From assembly GCA_016713005.1 (NCBI GenBank), contig JADJPY010000012.1, positions 1 through 64,000 on the forward strand: a stretch of DNA of 64,000 nt, given 5' to 3'. The notes beneath the pieces are model-generated. The model made no database searches. It was not told where the DNA came from and saw nothing but the letters and a program-made list of their open reading frames with translations. Positions 44,725 through 52,622 of this stretch are shown here, piece after piece; positions within the stretch are counted from its first letter, which is position 1; each line of letters starts with the position of its first letter. The position numbers and the translations under genes were made by a program. Source of the DNA: Ramlibacter sp. (GTDB lineage: Bacteria > Pseudomonadota > Gammaproteobacteria > Burkholderiales > Burkholderiaceae_C).

Positions 44725-47346
44725 ATGCCGCAAAATGCGCCAATGCCCGCCAAGGAAGCTCAAGCCCGGATCAAGATTAACAAGCTGTTGGAAGCGGCGG
44801 GCTGGCGTTTCTTTGACGATGCGGGCGGCAAGGCAAATATTGCGCTGGAGCCTAACGTCAAGCTCACGCAGCAGCAGGTCGATGCCATGGGCAACGACTT
44901 TGAGTCATCCAGCAATGGGTTCATCGACTTTCTGCTGCTGGACGACAAGGGCTTTCCGCTGGTGGTTCTGGAGGCCAAGGCCGAAGGCAAGAACCCGCTT
45001 GTAGGCAAAGAGCAGGCGCGCAAGTACGCCAAGGCGCAGAACTGTCGCTTCGTCATTCTGTCCAACGGGAACCTGCACTACCTGTGGGACTTGCACCACG
45101 GGAACCCGCACATCGTCACTCGGTTCCCAGCCCCAGACTCAATCGAAGGCTATGCCCGCTTCCAGCCCGACCCGGCTCGCCTGGTGTCGGAACCCGTGCC
45201 ACTGGACTACATCGCCCGCACCCAATTGCCCAGCTACGACGCGGAAGCCGGGTGGAAGAGCGAAGCCGAACAACCTGAATTCATCCGCAAGAACCGGCTT
45301 CGCTTTCTGCGCGATTACCAACAGCGCGCAGTGCAGTCCATCCAGCAGGCCGTCAAAGCGGGCATCAACCGTTTTCTGTTTGAAATGGCCACCGGGACCG
45401 GCAAGACTCTCACAGCCGCTGCCGTAATCAAGCTTTTTCTGCGCACGGGCAACGCCCGGCGCGTGCTGTTTCTAGTGGACCGGCTGGAGCTGGAAGACCA
45501 GGCCAACAAAGCTTTTGTGGCCTTGCTCAAGAACGACTTCACCTCGGTCATCTACAAGGAAAAGCGCGACGACTGGCGCAAGGCTGAGATTGTGGTGACC
45601 ACGGTGCAGTCGCTGCTGTTCAATAACAAGTACAAGGTGCTGTTTGCGCCAACAGACTTTGACCTGGTGATTTCTGACGAGGCCCACCGCTCCATTGGCG
45701 GCAATGCCCGTGCGGTGTTTGAGTATTTCGTGGGCTACAAGCTGGGCCTGACCGCAACACCCAAGGACTATCTCAAGAAGTTCGACGCGGCCAAGCCCGG
45801 TACCCGAGACCCACGCGAGCAGGAGCGCCGCCTGCTGCTGGACACCTACCGCACATTTGGCTGTGACTCTGGTGAGCCCACTTACCGCTATTCGCTGCTT
45901 GACGGCGTGCGTGAAGGCTTCCTCATCAACCCGCTGGTGGTGGACGCGCGCACTGAAGTCACAACGCAGCTCCTGTCGGACTTGGGCTATGCCGCCGTCA
46001 CTGTGGCCGACTCGGCTGAAGGCGAAGCCGCCCAGCAGCAGACGGCAGAGCAACGCTTCAAGCAGCGCGACTTTGAAAAGAAATTTTTCTCTGAGCCCAC
46101 CAACCGCCTGTTCTGCGAAACCTTGCTCCAGCATGGCCTGCGGGACCCTGTGAGTGGTGAATTCGGCAAGACCATCGTGTTCGGCGTCAGCCAGAACCAC
46201 GCCGCCAAACTGACGCAGTTGCTGAACGAGCTGGCAGACCGGATGTTCCCCGGCTTGTACCAGTCTGACTTTGCGGTGCAGGTCACGTCATTGATACCCG
46301 ACGCGCAGCAGTTCACCATCAATTTCACCAACAACAATTTGCAGGGTTCTGCCAATGCGCTGGCTGGTTACAAGACCAGCAAGGCCCGTGTGTGCGTGAC
46401 GGTGGGCATGATGACCACGGGTTACGACTGTCCTGACCTGCTCAATCTGGCGCTGTTGCGCCCCGTGTTTTCACCGTCCGACTTTGTTCAGATCAAGGGG
46501 CGGGGCACGCGCAAGCACAGCTTTCTGGACCAGCTGCAAGACGAATCGCTCAAGCCCCAGGTGACCGAGCCCGACAAGACGCGCTACAAGCTGTTCGACT
46601 TCTTTGCCAACTGCGAATACTTTGAAGAAAAGTTTAACTACGACGAAGTGTTGAAGCTGCCTCGCCCAGGCCCCAGGGGCGCGGGCACCGGCGATGGCCA
46701 GGGTACGGGTACAGGCGGTGGTGGCGACACCGGAGGCGACCCAGACGGATATGTCCACACCGCGCCAGATGCTATTACCCGACACGTGGAGAGCCAGATC
46801 GGCTTTCAGGGCATGAAGGTGGACCGCATGTTCTTCGAGAAGTTTGAAGACAAGGTCAAGGCCGACGCCGTGATTGCCGAGCAAGTGCAAAACGCCCAGT
46901 GGGACCAGGCGCTGGAGCGCACTATGGAAGAACTGTTTGACAAACCCAACGAATACTTCAACCTCGACAAGCTGCGCCGCGCCGCTGGGGTTGACCGGCG
47001 GCTGGGCCTGCGTGAGATTCTGGAAAAGATTTTTGGCCTGATCCCCGGCTTCAAGAACAAGGACGAACTGCTGGAAGAGGAATTCGACAAATTCCTGCTG
47101 GATCAACAGGCTCAGACCGGCTTCAGCGCCGACTCGGCCGCCAGTGCCATCGTGGCCATGAAGTACTACTTCAAGGCCTATGCCACGGACCATCGCCTGC
47201 GCGACATCATTGAAACCAAGCGCCTGACCGATTTGAACGTCTACCCGGCCTTTGGCATGAGCGACTACAAAGCCGTGCCACCCGTTTGGCGCACCCGCAT
47301 CCCGGAGTACGTGAAAGACTACGTACCGCTTAACCAGTTCATGTAG
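44725..47346 (+). CDS. hsdR: Type I restriction enzyme, R subunit (HsdR)
   Basis: ATP-dependent translocase and nuclease, about 873 residues (ATG 44725; 44743 also possible). N-terminal PD-(D/E)xK nuclease: FIDFLLLDDKG...VLEAKAEGK near residues 70-95. SF2 motor: FEMATGTGKTLTAAAV (Walker A), VISDEAHRS (DEAH box), GLTATP, and MTTGYDCPDLLNLALLRPVF with QIKGRGTRK. The C-terminal part (LFDKPNEYFNLDKLRRAAG) is of the EcoEI-R type. A Gly-rich linker (GTGDGQGTGTGGGGDTGG) precedes it. The methylase gene follows after 47 bp. Confidence 0.94.
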   Translation: MPQNAPMPAKEAQARIKINKLLEAAGWRFFDDAGGKANIALEPNVKLTQQQVDAMGNDFESSSNGFIDFLLLDDKGFPLVVLEAKAEGKNPLVGKEQARKYAKAQNCRFVILSNGNLHYLWDLHHGNPHIVTRFPAPDSIEGYARFQPDPARLVSEPVPLDYIARTQLPSYDAEAGWKSEAEQPEFIRKNRLRFLRDYQQRAVQSIQQAVKAGINRFLFEMATGTGKTLTAAAVIKLFLRTGNARRVLFLVDRLELEDQANKAFVALLKNDFTSVIYKEKRDDWRKAEIVVTTVQSLLFNNKYKVLFAPTDFDLVISDEAHRSIGGNARAVFEYFVGYKLGLTATPKDYLKKFDAAKPGTRDPREQERRLLLDTYRTFGCDSGEPTYRYSLLDGVREGFLINPLVVDARTEVTTQLLSDLGYAAVTVADSAEGEAAQQQTAEQRFKQRDFEKKFFSEPTNRLFCETLLQHGLRDPVSGEFGKTIVFGVSQNHAAKLTQLLNELADRMFPGLYQSDFAVQVTSLIPDAQQFTINFTNNNLQGSANALAGYKTSKARVCVTVGMMTTGYDCPDLLNLALLRPVFSPSDFVQIKGRGTRKHSFLDQLQDESLKPQVTEPDKTRYKLFDFFANCEYFEEKFNYDEVLKLPRPGPRGAGTGDGQGTGTGGGGDTGGDPDGYVHTAPDAITRHVESQIGFQGMKVDRMFFEKFEDKVKADAVIAEQVQNAQWDQALERTMEELFDKPNEYFNLDKLRRAAGVDRRLGLREILEKIFGLIPGFKNKDELLEEEFDKFLLDQQAQTGFSADSAASAIVAMKYYFKAYATDHRLRDIIETKRLTDLNVYPAFGMSDYKAVPPVWRTRIPEYVKDYVPLNQFM

Positions 47347-47393
47347 CCCCAGCGCTACCCGCGTGGCCCAGTGGGCTGCGAACAGAAGACCCC

Positions 47394-49895
47394 ATGCTTG
47401 ACACCCAGACCAAAAAACGAATCGACGATTGCCGCAACATTCTGGTAGGCAAGGTGCCTGACCCGAAGTCGCAGGTCGAGCAAATCACCATTGCCTTGAT
47501 CTACAAGTTCATGGACGACATGGACGCCGAGGCCGAAGAACTCGGCGGTCACCGCACCTTTTTTGCCGGTGAGTTTGCGCGGTTTGGCTGGGCCCAGCTC
47601 ATGTCGCCGGGCCTGGGCGGCTTTGAAGTGCTGGCGCTTTACAGCGAAGCCATCCAAAAGATGAACGAAAACCCTGGCGTGCCGGGCCTGTTCAGAGACA
47701 TTTTCAAGAACGCCTATTTGCCTTACCGCGACCCGGAAACGCTAAAGAGCTTTCTGAAGGAAATCAACCACTTCACCTACGACCATTCCGAAAAGCTTGG
47801 CGATGCGTTTGAGTACCTGTTGAGCGTGCTCGGTAGCCAGGGCGATGCGGGCCAGTTCCGCACGCCCCGGCACATCATCGACTTCATGGTTGAAGTGCTG
47901 GACCCGAAGAAGGACGAAACCATTCTGGACCCAGCCTGCGGCACGGCAGGCTTCTTGATATCCGCCTGGAAGCACATCCTCAAAAACAATACCCACAAAG
48001 CTACCGGCGACAAGCTCACGCCCGACGAGCGCGCCCGGCTGGCCGGCAACATCAGGGGCTACGACATTTCGCCCGACATGGTGCGCCTGAGCCTGGTGAA
48101 CCTGTATCTGCACGGGTTTACCGACCCGCATGTGGTGGAGTACGACACACTCACGCAGGACGACAAGTGGAACGAGGTGGCGGATGTGATCCTGGCCAAC
48201 CCGCCCTTCATGAGCCCGAAGGGCGGCATCAAGCCGCACAAACGCTTCAGCGTACAGGCCACCCGCAGCGAGGTGCTGTTTGTGGACTACATGGCCGAGC
48301 ACCTCACGGCCACTGGCCGCGCCGCCATCGTGGTGCCCGAGGGCATCATTTTCCAGAGCGGCACCGCCTACAAGGCTTTGCGCAAGATGCTGGTGGACAG
48401 CAGCCTGGTGGCGGTGGTCAGCCTCCCCGCCGGTGTGTTCAACCCCTACAGCGGCGTGAAAACCAGCATCCTGTTTCTGGACAGGCGCATGCACAAACAG
48501 ACCGACAAGGTGCTGTTTGTGAAGGTGCAGAACGACGGCTTCAATCTGGGCGCGCAACGGCGGGCGGTGGTGAACAGTGATTTGCCTGAGGCGACGCGAC
48601 TGCTGCGCGGCTGGATGAAGGCCCCAGAAAAATTCGAAATTGGCGGCGTGATGGCGCAAACCGTGGAGCGTTCCCAGATTGGGGCGAGCGGGGACTTCAA
48701 TTTGAGCGGGGAACGGTATCTTGTCGTAGCTACAGTTGCCAACGCTTTTCCGATGGCTGCGCTTCGTGATTTCTGTGCGATCAATCCCGAGTCGATTGAC
48801 CCAGCAAAGGAATTTGGCGACACGCACTTTGAATACATCGATATCGCGGCAATTGAAAATGAAAGCGGAAACTTCCTTGGCGGTACGCTGACCAAAGGTA
48901 CTGAAGCGCCAAGCCGAGCGCGCCGGAAGGTTCGGAACTTGGACGTTCTTCTCTCCACCGTCAGGCCGAACTTACGCGCGTTCGCGCTGCTGCGCGATCC
49001 GCCGGCCAATGCTGTTGCGTCTACGGGTTTTGCTGTCTTGCGTGCCAAGCCGGGCCAGGTACTCCCCGGATATCTCATCTGGCTTTTGCGCTATGAAGTC
49101 TGCGTTGAACAAATGATTGGCATGAGCGGAAAAGGTGCTTATCCGAGCATCAACTCAAGTGATGTTGAGACCATTCAAATTCCCCTCCCGCCCCTCGAAG
49201 TCCAACAGCAAATCGTGGCCGAAATCGAGGGCTACCAAAAAATCATCGACGGTGCCCGGCAGGTGCTCGACAACTACGAGCCGCACATCGCCGTTGACGT
49301 GAATTGGGCCGAGAGGCGTTTGTCAGAAATCACAGAATGCGTGAGTGATGGTGATCATCAGGCACCGCCAAAGTCCGACTGCGGAGTGCCCTTTGTCACG
49401 ATTTCCAACATTGACTCGCAGAACCGACTCGACTTCGCAAAGACATTTTTTGTCCCACAGAGTTACTTCGATCAACTCGGAGCTACACGGCGACCACGAC
49501 GCAATGACACGCTGTATTCCGTAACAGGTTCGTTTGGTATCCCCGTTTTTGTTGACTCGGACGAGCCGTTCTGTTTCCAAAGGCACATTGCGCTCATTCG
49601 TCCCGCTGCCGGCATTGACGCAAAGTATTTGTACTTCTTCATGCTGTCCCCACTGGCATTCCAGCAGGCCGAGCAGGCGGCAACTGGCGTTGCTCAGAAA
49701 ACGGTCTCGTTGGGGTCGCTACGGAATTTCATGATCCCGCTTCCTGATCTTCCTACCCAACGCGCCATCGTCGCCGAGATCGAAGCCGAGCAGGCACTGA
49801 TCAACGCCAACCGCGAACTCGTCCGGCGAATGGAAGCCAAGATCAAGGCAGCGATTGATCGAGTGTGGGGGAAAAGTGCCGAAAAGAATGGATAA
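47394..49895 (+). CDS. hsdM: Fused type I methyltransferase and specificity protein (HsdM-HsdS)
   Basis: 833 residues. The N-terminal 430 or so are an N6-adenine methylase: HsdM_N helices, AdoMet motif DPACGTAGFLISAWK and catalytic NPPFMSPKG. From about 440 follow two target-recognition domains separated and ended by coiled-coil helices: first TRD to IPLPPLEVQQQIVAEIEGYQ (~620), second TRD (YSVTGSFGIPVFVDS) to IPLPDLPTQRAIVAEIEAEQ (~805). The repeated PLPxLxxQxxIVAEIE marks the two conserved HsdS spacers. Type I systems usually have separate hsdM and hsdS; here one polypeptide supplies modification and specificity. Confidence 0.92.
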   Translation: MLDTQTKKRIDDCRNILVGKVPDPKSQVEQITIALIYKFMDDMDAEAEELGGHRTFFAGEFARFGWAQLMSPGLGGFEVLALYSEAIQKMNENPGVPGLFRDIFKNAYLPYRDPETLKSFLKEINHFTYDHSEKLGDAFEYLLSVLGSQGDAGQFRTPRHIIDFMVEVLDPKKDETILDPACGTAGFLISAWKHILKNNTHKATGDKLTPDERARLAGNIRGYDISPDMVRLSLVNLYLHGFTDPHVVEYDTLTQDDKWNEVADVILANPPFMSPKGGIKPHKRFSVQATRSEVLFVDYMAEHLTATGRAAIVVPEGIIFQSGTAYKALRKMLVDSSLVAVVSLPAGVFNPYSGVKTSILFLDRRMHKQTDKVLFVKVQNDGFNLGAQRRAVVNSDLPEATRLLRGWMKAPEKFEIGGVMAQTVERSQIGASGDFNLSGERYLVVATVANAFPMAALRDFCAINPESIDPAKEFGDTHFEYIDIAAIENESGNFLGGTLTKGTEAPSRARRKVRNLDVLLSTVRPNLRAFALLRDPPANAVASTGFAVLRAKPGQVLPGYLIWLLRYEVCVEQMIGMSGKGAYPSINSSDVETIQIPLPPLEVQQQIVAEIEGYQKIIDGARQVLDNYEPHIAVDVNWAERRLSEITECVSDGDHQAPPKSDCGVPFVTISNIDSQNRLDFAKTFFVPQSYFDQLGATRRPRRNDTLYSVTGSFGIPVFVDSDEPFCFQRHIALIRPAAGIDAKYLYFFMLSPLAFQQAEQAATGVAQKTVSLGSLRNFMIPLPDLPTQRAIVAEIEAEQALINANRELVRRMEAKIKAAIDRVWGKSAEKNG

Positions 49896-49928
49896 ACGTA
49901 CAGGAAAACCCGACAATCGAGTCTAAAA

Positions 49929-49943
49929 TTACCATCATGGTAA
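49929..49943. promoter_or_regulatory. Palindrome overlapping the toxin start codon, candidate MqsA operator
   Basis: TTACCATCATGGTAA is a perfect 7-1-7 inverted repeat whose right arm contains the ATG at 49937. Antitoxins of the MqsA type bind palindromes in their own promoter, so this is a likely autoregulatory site. The precise binding sequence is not the one of E. coli mqsRA. Confidence 0.5.
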
Positions 49944-50344
49944 CTTTCACCATCGTTTCGGAGTACAGTTTGACTTCGCCCACCCATGGCGGTGGCGAGA
50001 AGATCCCGGGCGGGCCACTGTATGACCTGGAGCGGGTAAAGGGGATCATCAAAGACGGAACGGGGATGCAGCTATGGACAAGAGACTGCGTGAAAGACGT
50101 GCAGGACTTGGGGTGGGACAACACCAACGTCATTGCCTTGGTGCTGCGGCTGGGCACTAGTAACTACATTGATTCTGAATGGTGCGAAAACGGGCGCGGT
50201 GCCATTGCGGGCTGCGACGCCTATTCCATTCGGGTCTGGGAAGCGGTTGAAACGGTCAATAGGGACATGTTGATCGAGTATTTCGTCAAGTTTGCGATTA
50301 ACAAGCTTGGCAACATGGTGATGACCGTTTCGTGTCACACCTGA
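49937..50344 (+). CDS. mqsR: MqsR-family toxin (mRNA interferase) of a TA-chaperone module
   Basis: 135 residues from ATG 49937, longer than E. coli MqsR (98). The RelE-like fold is suggested by YDLERVKGIIKDGTGMQLWT (helix and first strands), DLGWDNTNVIALVLRLGT and SIRVWEAVETVN (the DxWQDVY-like segment of MqsR) and the C-terminal strand NMVMTVSCHT. E. coli MqsR cleaves mRNA at GCU; the active residues here are not fully conserved in an obvious way. The gene is upstream of the antitoxin, the order typical of mqsRA, with a 14-bp gap. Confidence 0.72.
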   Translation: MVTFTIVSEYSLTSPTHGGGEKIPGGPLYDLERVKGIIKDGTGMQLWTRDCVKDVQDLGWDNTNVIALVLRLGTSNYIDSEWCENGRGAIAGCDAYSIRVWEAVETVNRDMLIEYFVKFAINKLGNMVMTVSCHT

Positions 50345-50358
50345 ACATGGGGAAGTAG

Positions 50359-50922
50359 ATGAACTCGAAAGAGCTCTGCCCGATTTGCGGCGAAGGCCAT
50401 GTGACGGATCACGTGGACCAGATGGAGAGCGAATACAAGGGGCAAAAAGCCATGGTGCCCCTGCACTATCAGTTGTGCGATACCTGCCATTCAGACTTCG
50501 CCGGGGCGAAGCAAAGCCGGTTGAACAAGCGCAGCGTCATGGCGTTCAGAAAGGCCGTTGACGGGCTGCTGACGGGCGCTGAAATCTGCGCGCTGCGCGA
50601 AAAGTACAAGCTGACCCAAGCCCAGGCCGCCAAGCTATTTGGTGGTGGGCCCGTGGCGTTCAGCAAGTACGAGAACGATGACGTGGCGCAATCGGAGGCC
50701 ATGGATACGCTTTTGCGCCTTGTGCTGCGCAGCGAGGCTTGTTTTTGGAGTCTGCTGGATGCAAAGGGCATGGCTGCTGAGTTCGCCCAAGAGAGGGTCG
50801 TTTCGGCTGCATCCACTACCGCCCAGATTCTGGTGTTGGCCGATTATCGCGGCGACGCTCCGCGTGGGCCGGGCCAGACCACGTTGCGCCGCTACTCGCA
50901 AGAGACGAAGAAATGGAAGTAG
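50359..50922 (+). CDS. mqsA: MqsA-family antitoxin with C-terminal extension
   Basis: 187 residues. The N-terminal zinc domain has CPICGEGH (Cys7, Cys10) and CDTCHSD; the C-terminal HTH_3 domain reads KYKLTQAQAAKLFGGGPVAF followed by SKYEND, as in MqsA. E. coli MqsA is 131 residues; here about 50 more follow the HTH (from about 138: SVVSAASTT-like, then YRGDAPRGPGQTTLRRYSQE). In toxin-antitoxin-chaperone systems such a tail is the chaperone-addiction region that makes the antitoxin unstable without its SecB-like partner. The stop overlaps the next gene by 10 bp. Confidence 0.87.
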   Translation: MNSKELCPICGEGHVTDHVDQMESEYKGQKAMVPLHYQLCDTCHSDFAGAKQSRLNKRSVMAFRKAVDGLLTGAEICALREKYKLTQAQAAKLFGGGPVAFSKYENDDVAQSEAMDTLLRLVLRSEACFWSLLDAKGMAAEFAQERVVSAASTTAQILVLADYRGDAPRGPGQTTLRRYSQETKKWK

Positions 50923-51335
50923 CAGAAACACGGCCCAAGCTGGTTTCCTTCCGGGCACTTGCCTTTCACGGTGAAAACAGAAGTCCTGCCACTGGCGGTG
51001 ACCAGTGGTTGGTCGAGATGACCCAGACTATTGAAGTCGGCTTGGCCGTGCCGACGGTGCCTGGCGGCATCTTGCAGGCGGTGGTGAAGATATTGTTGTC
51101 AGCGACTGCTAAGAGTGAAACTAGGCCCGATCAAAAGGCAGAGTTCACAGCCGACTATGAGGCCAAGTACGACTACCCGCGGTCAGTAGTCGAGGCGGAT
51201 GTATTGCCGCTGACTGAGCAGGAACCGTATCAATATGTTCTGGTCGCCCAAGCGTTCCCCCTTGCAATGACGCATTTCCGCAGAGAAATGCAGTCGATGG
51301 GCTTTGATGGGCGCAAGCTGCCGTTGGGAATTTGA
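50913..51335 (+). CDS. SecB-like chaperone of the TA module
   Basis: 140 residues with the SecB-type pattern: beta-strands FRALAFHGENRSPATGG, a conserved ADYEAKYDYP strand, and C-terminal amphipathic helix PLAMTHFRREMQSMGFDGRK ending LPLGI, like the LPPI end of SecB. The gene starts inside mqsA (ATG 50913), so it is translationally coupled to the antitoxin. In the HigBA-SecB system of Mycobacterium tuberculosis and in MqsRA-SecB modules the chaperone folds and protects the antitoxin. No other sec genes are near, which argues against the housekeeping SecB. Confidence 0.72.
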   Translation: MEVAETRPKLVSFRALAFHGENRSPATGGDQWLVEMTQTIEVGLAVPTVPGGILQAVVKILLSATAKSETRPDQKAEFTADYEAKYDYPRSVVEADVLPLTEQEPYQYVLVAQAFPLAMTHFRREMQSMGFDGRKLPLGI

Positions 51336-51363
51336 TGCCCGCACAACTTTGGGTTTGTGGCCC

Positions 51364-52020
51364 TCAGCCGGGCGCCAGCATCAGGTTGCAGCCGTAGGGG
51401 CGCGTCAGGCCGGGGTTTGCCGCCCGCCCGGCCAGCGACTCCTCGATCGCATTGCGCAGGTGCGGCACGGCCCTGGGGATGTCTTCCGCCTTTGCGCTGG
51501 CGATGCTGTCGATCGCGCCGGCGTACAGCAGCCGCCCGCCGGGCCCCACCAGGTAGCTGTGCGAGGCGGTGCGTGCGCCCACAGCCCGGGCCACCTGGCC
51601 GCTGTCGTCCATCAGCAGCGTGTGCGGGCCCGCGCCTTCGCGGCGCAGCCATTCGGCCAGTTCGGACGGGTCAAAGTAGTCGCGGGTGGTCGGGTCGTTG
51701 GACTCGATCACGAGCCACACCACGCCGCGCGCCGCGGTTTCGCGCTGAAGCGCACCCATGCTGCCCGACCGGTAGTGCTTGCCCATGTAGGGGCAGCCGG
51801 GGTTGATCCACTGCAGCACCACCAGCCGCCCGCGAAAGTCCGACAACCTCACGCGCCGGCCCTGCGCGTCGGGCAGGGTGAAGTCCGCCACCGCGTCGCC
51901 CAGTCCCGGGGCTGCGACGGCGTGGCCGCCGGCCAGCAGGCCCGCCGCGGCAGCCAGCAGCGCGCGCCGCTTCGGCTGCGCGCGTTCAGGCGGCTGACTT
52001 GTACTTGATGCTGCAGCCAT
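51364..52020 (-). CDS. Exported redoxin (thioredoxin-like peroxiredoxin) 1
   Basis: 218 residues. Hydrophobic signal region RRALLAAAAGLLAGGHAVAA; AhpC/TSA-type fold with the single active Cys in INPGCPYMGKHYRSG; the C-terminus has LTRPYGCNL. It overlaps the next upstream gene by 35 bp, and the two are paralogues in tandem, both upstream of dsbD on the minus strand. Probably a periplasmic thiol-reductive protein supplied with electrons by DsbD; the exact substrate is unknown. Confidence 0.82.
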   Translation of the reverse strand: MAAASSTSQPPERAQPKRRALLAAAAGLLAGGHAVAAPGLGDAVADFTLPDAQGRRVRLSDFRGRLVVLQWINPGCPYMGKHYRSGSMGALQRETAARGVVWLVIESNDPTTRDYFDPSELAEWLRREGAGPHTLLMDDSGQVARAVGARTASHSYLVGPGGRLLYAGAIDSIASAKAEDIPRAVPHLRNAIEESLAGRAANPGLTRPYGCNLMLAPG

Positions 52021-52612
52021 ACGGACGGGTGGTGGACGCCGTGAGCGGCTTGCCGGCCAGCGCCTCGGCCACGCCGGCCTTGATGTAGTTGGTGGCTTTG
52101 GGGATGTCGGCTGCGCTGGACGACGGGATGCTGTCGATGCCGCCGGCGTAGATCAGCTGGCCCTGCGGGTTGACGATGTACATGTGCGGCGTGGTGCGCG
52201 CGCCGTAGGCCCGGCCCACCGTGCCCTCCTCGTCCATCAGGATGGCGCTGGGCGTGGACTTGCGTTCCTGCTTCCAGGCCACCAGCTTGGCCGGCTCCAG
52301 GTAGTCGTAACTGGCTTTCTCGGTGCTGTTGATGGCCAGCCACACCACGCCCTTGCCCATGGCGTCCTTTTGCGTGGCGGGCATGTTGCCGCTGTTGTAG
52401 TGCTTCTGCACAAACGGGCAGCCCGGGTTGGTCCACTCCAGCACCACATGCTTGCCCTTGAAATCGGACAGCTTCACCGTCTTGCCGGTGGCGTCCTTCA
52501 GGGTGAAATCGGGCGCGGGCTGGCCCACGGCGGCGGCGGCGTGCGCGTTGCCGGCGGCCAGCGCCAGCACGGACAACAGCACGGGTAAGGCAACAAAACG
52601 GCGACGGAACAT
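51986..52612 (-). CDS. Exported redoxin (thioredoxin-like peroxiredoxin) 2
   Basis: 208 residues. Signal peptide to NAHA-A (residue ~24). TNPGCPFVQKHYNSGNMPA holds the active cysteine and TTRPYGCSIKYK the C-terminal one. It begins 10 bp after the dsbD stop, so dsbD, this gene and its paralogue form one transcript. Start ATG 52612 (MFRRRF) is preceded by AGGAG-like GTAAGACC only weakly, consistent with coupling to dsbD. Confidence 0.87.
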   Translation of the reverse strand: MFRRRFVALPVLLSVLALAAGNAHAAAAVGQPAPDFTLKDATGKTVKLSDFKGKHVVLEWTNPGCPFVQKHYNSGNMPATQKDAMGKGVVWLAINSTEKASYDYLEPAKLVAWKQERKSTPSAILMDEEGTVGRAYGARTTPHMYIVNPQGQLIYAGGIDSIPSSSAADIPKATNYIKAGVAEALAGKPLTASTTRPYGCSIKYKSAA

Positions 52613-52622
52613 GGTCTTACTC

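Noticed and set aside
50913..51335. Housekeeping protein-export chaperone SecB
   Set aside because: Sequence is divergent, the gene is translationally coupled to the antitoxin, and the usual neighbours (grxC, gpsA) are absent.
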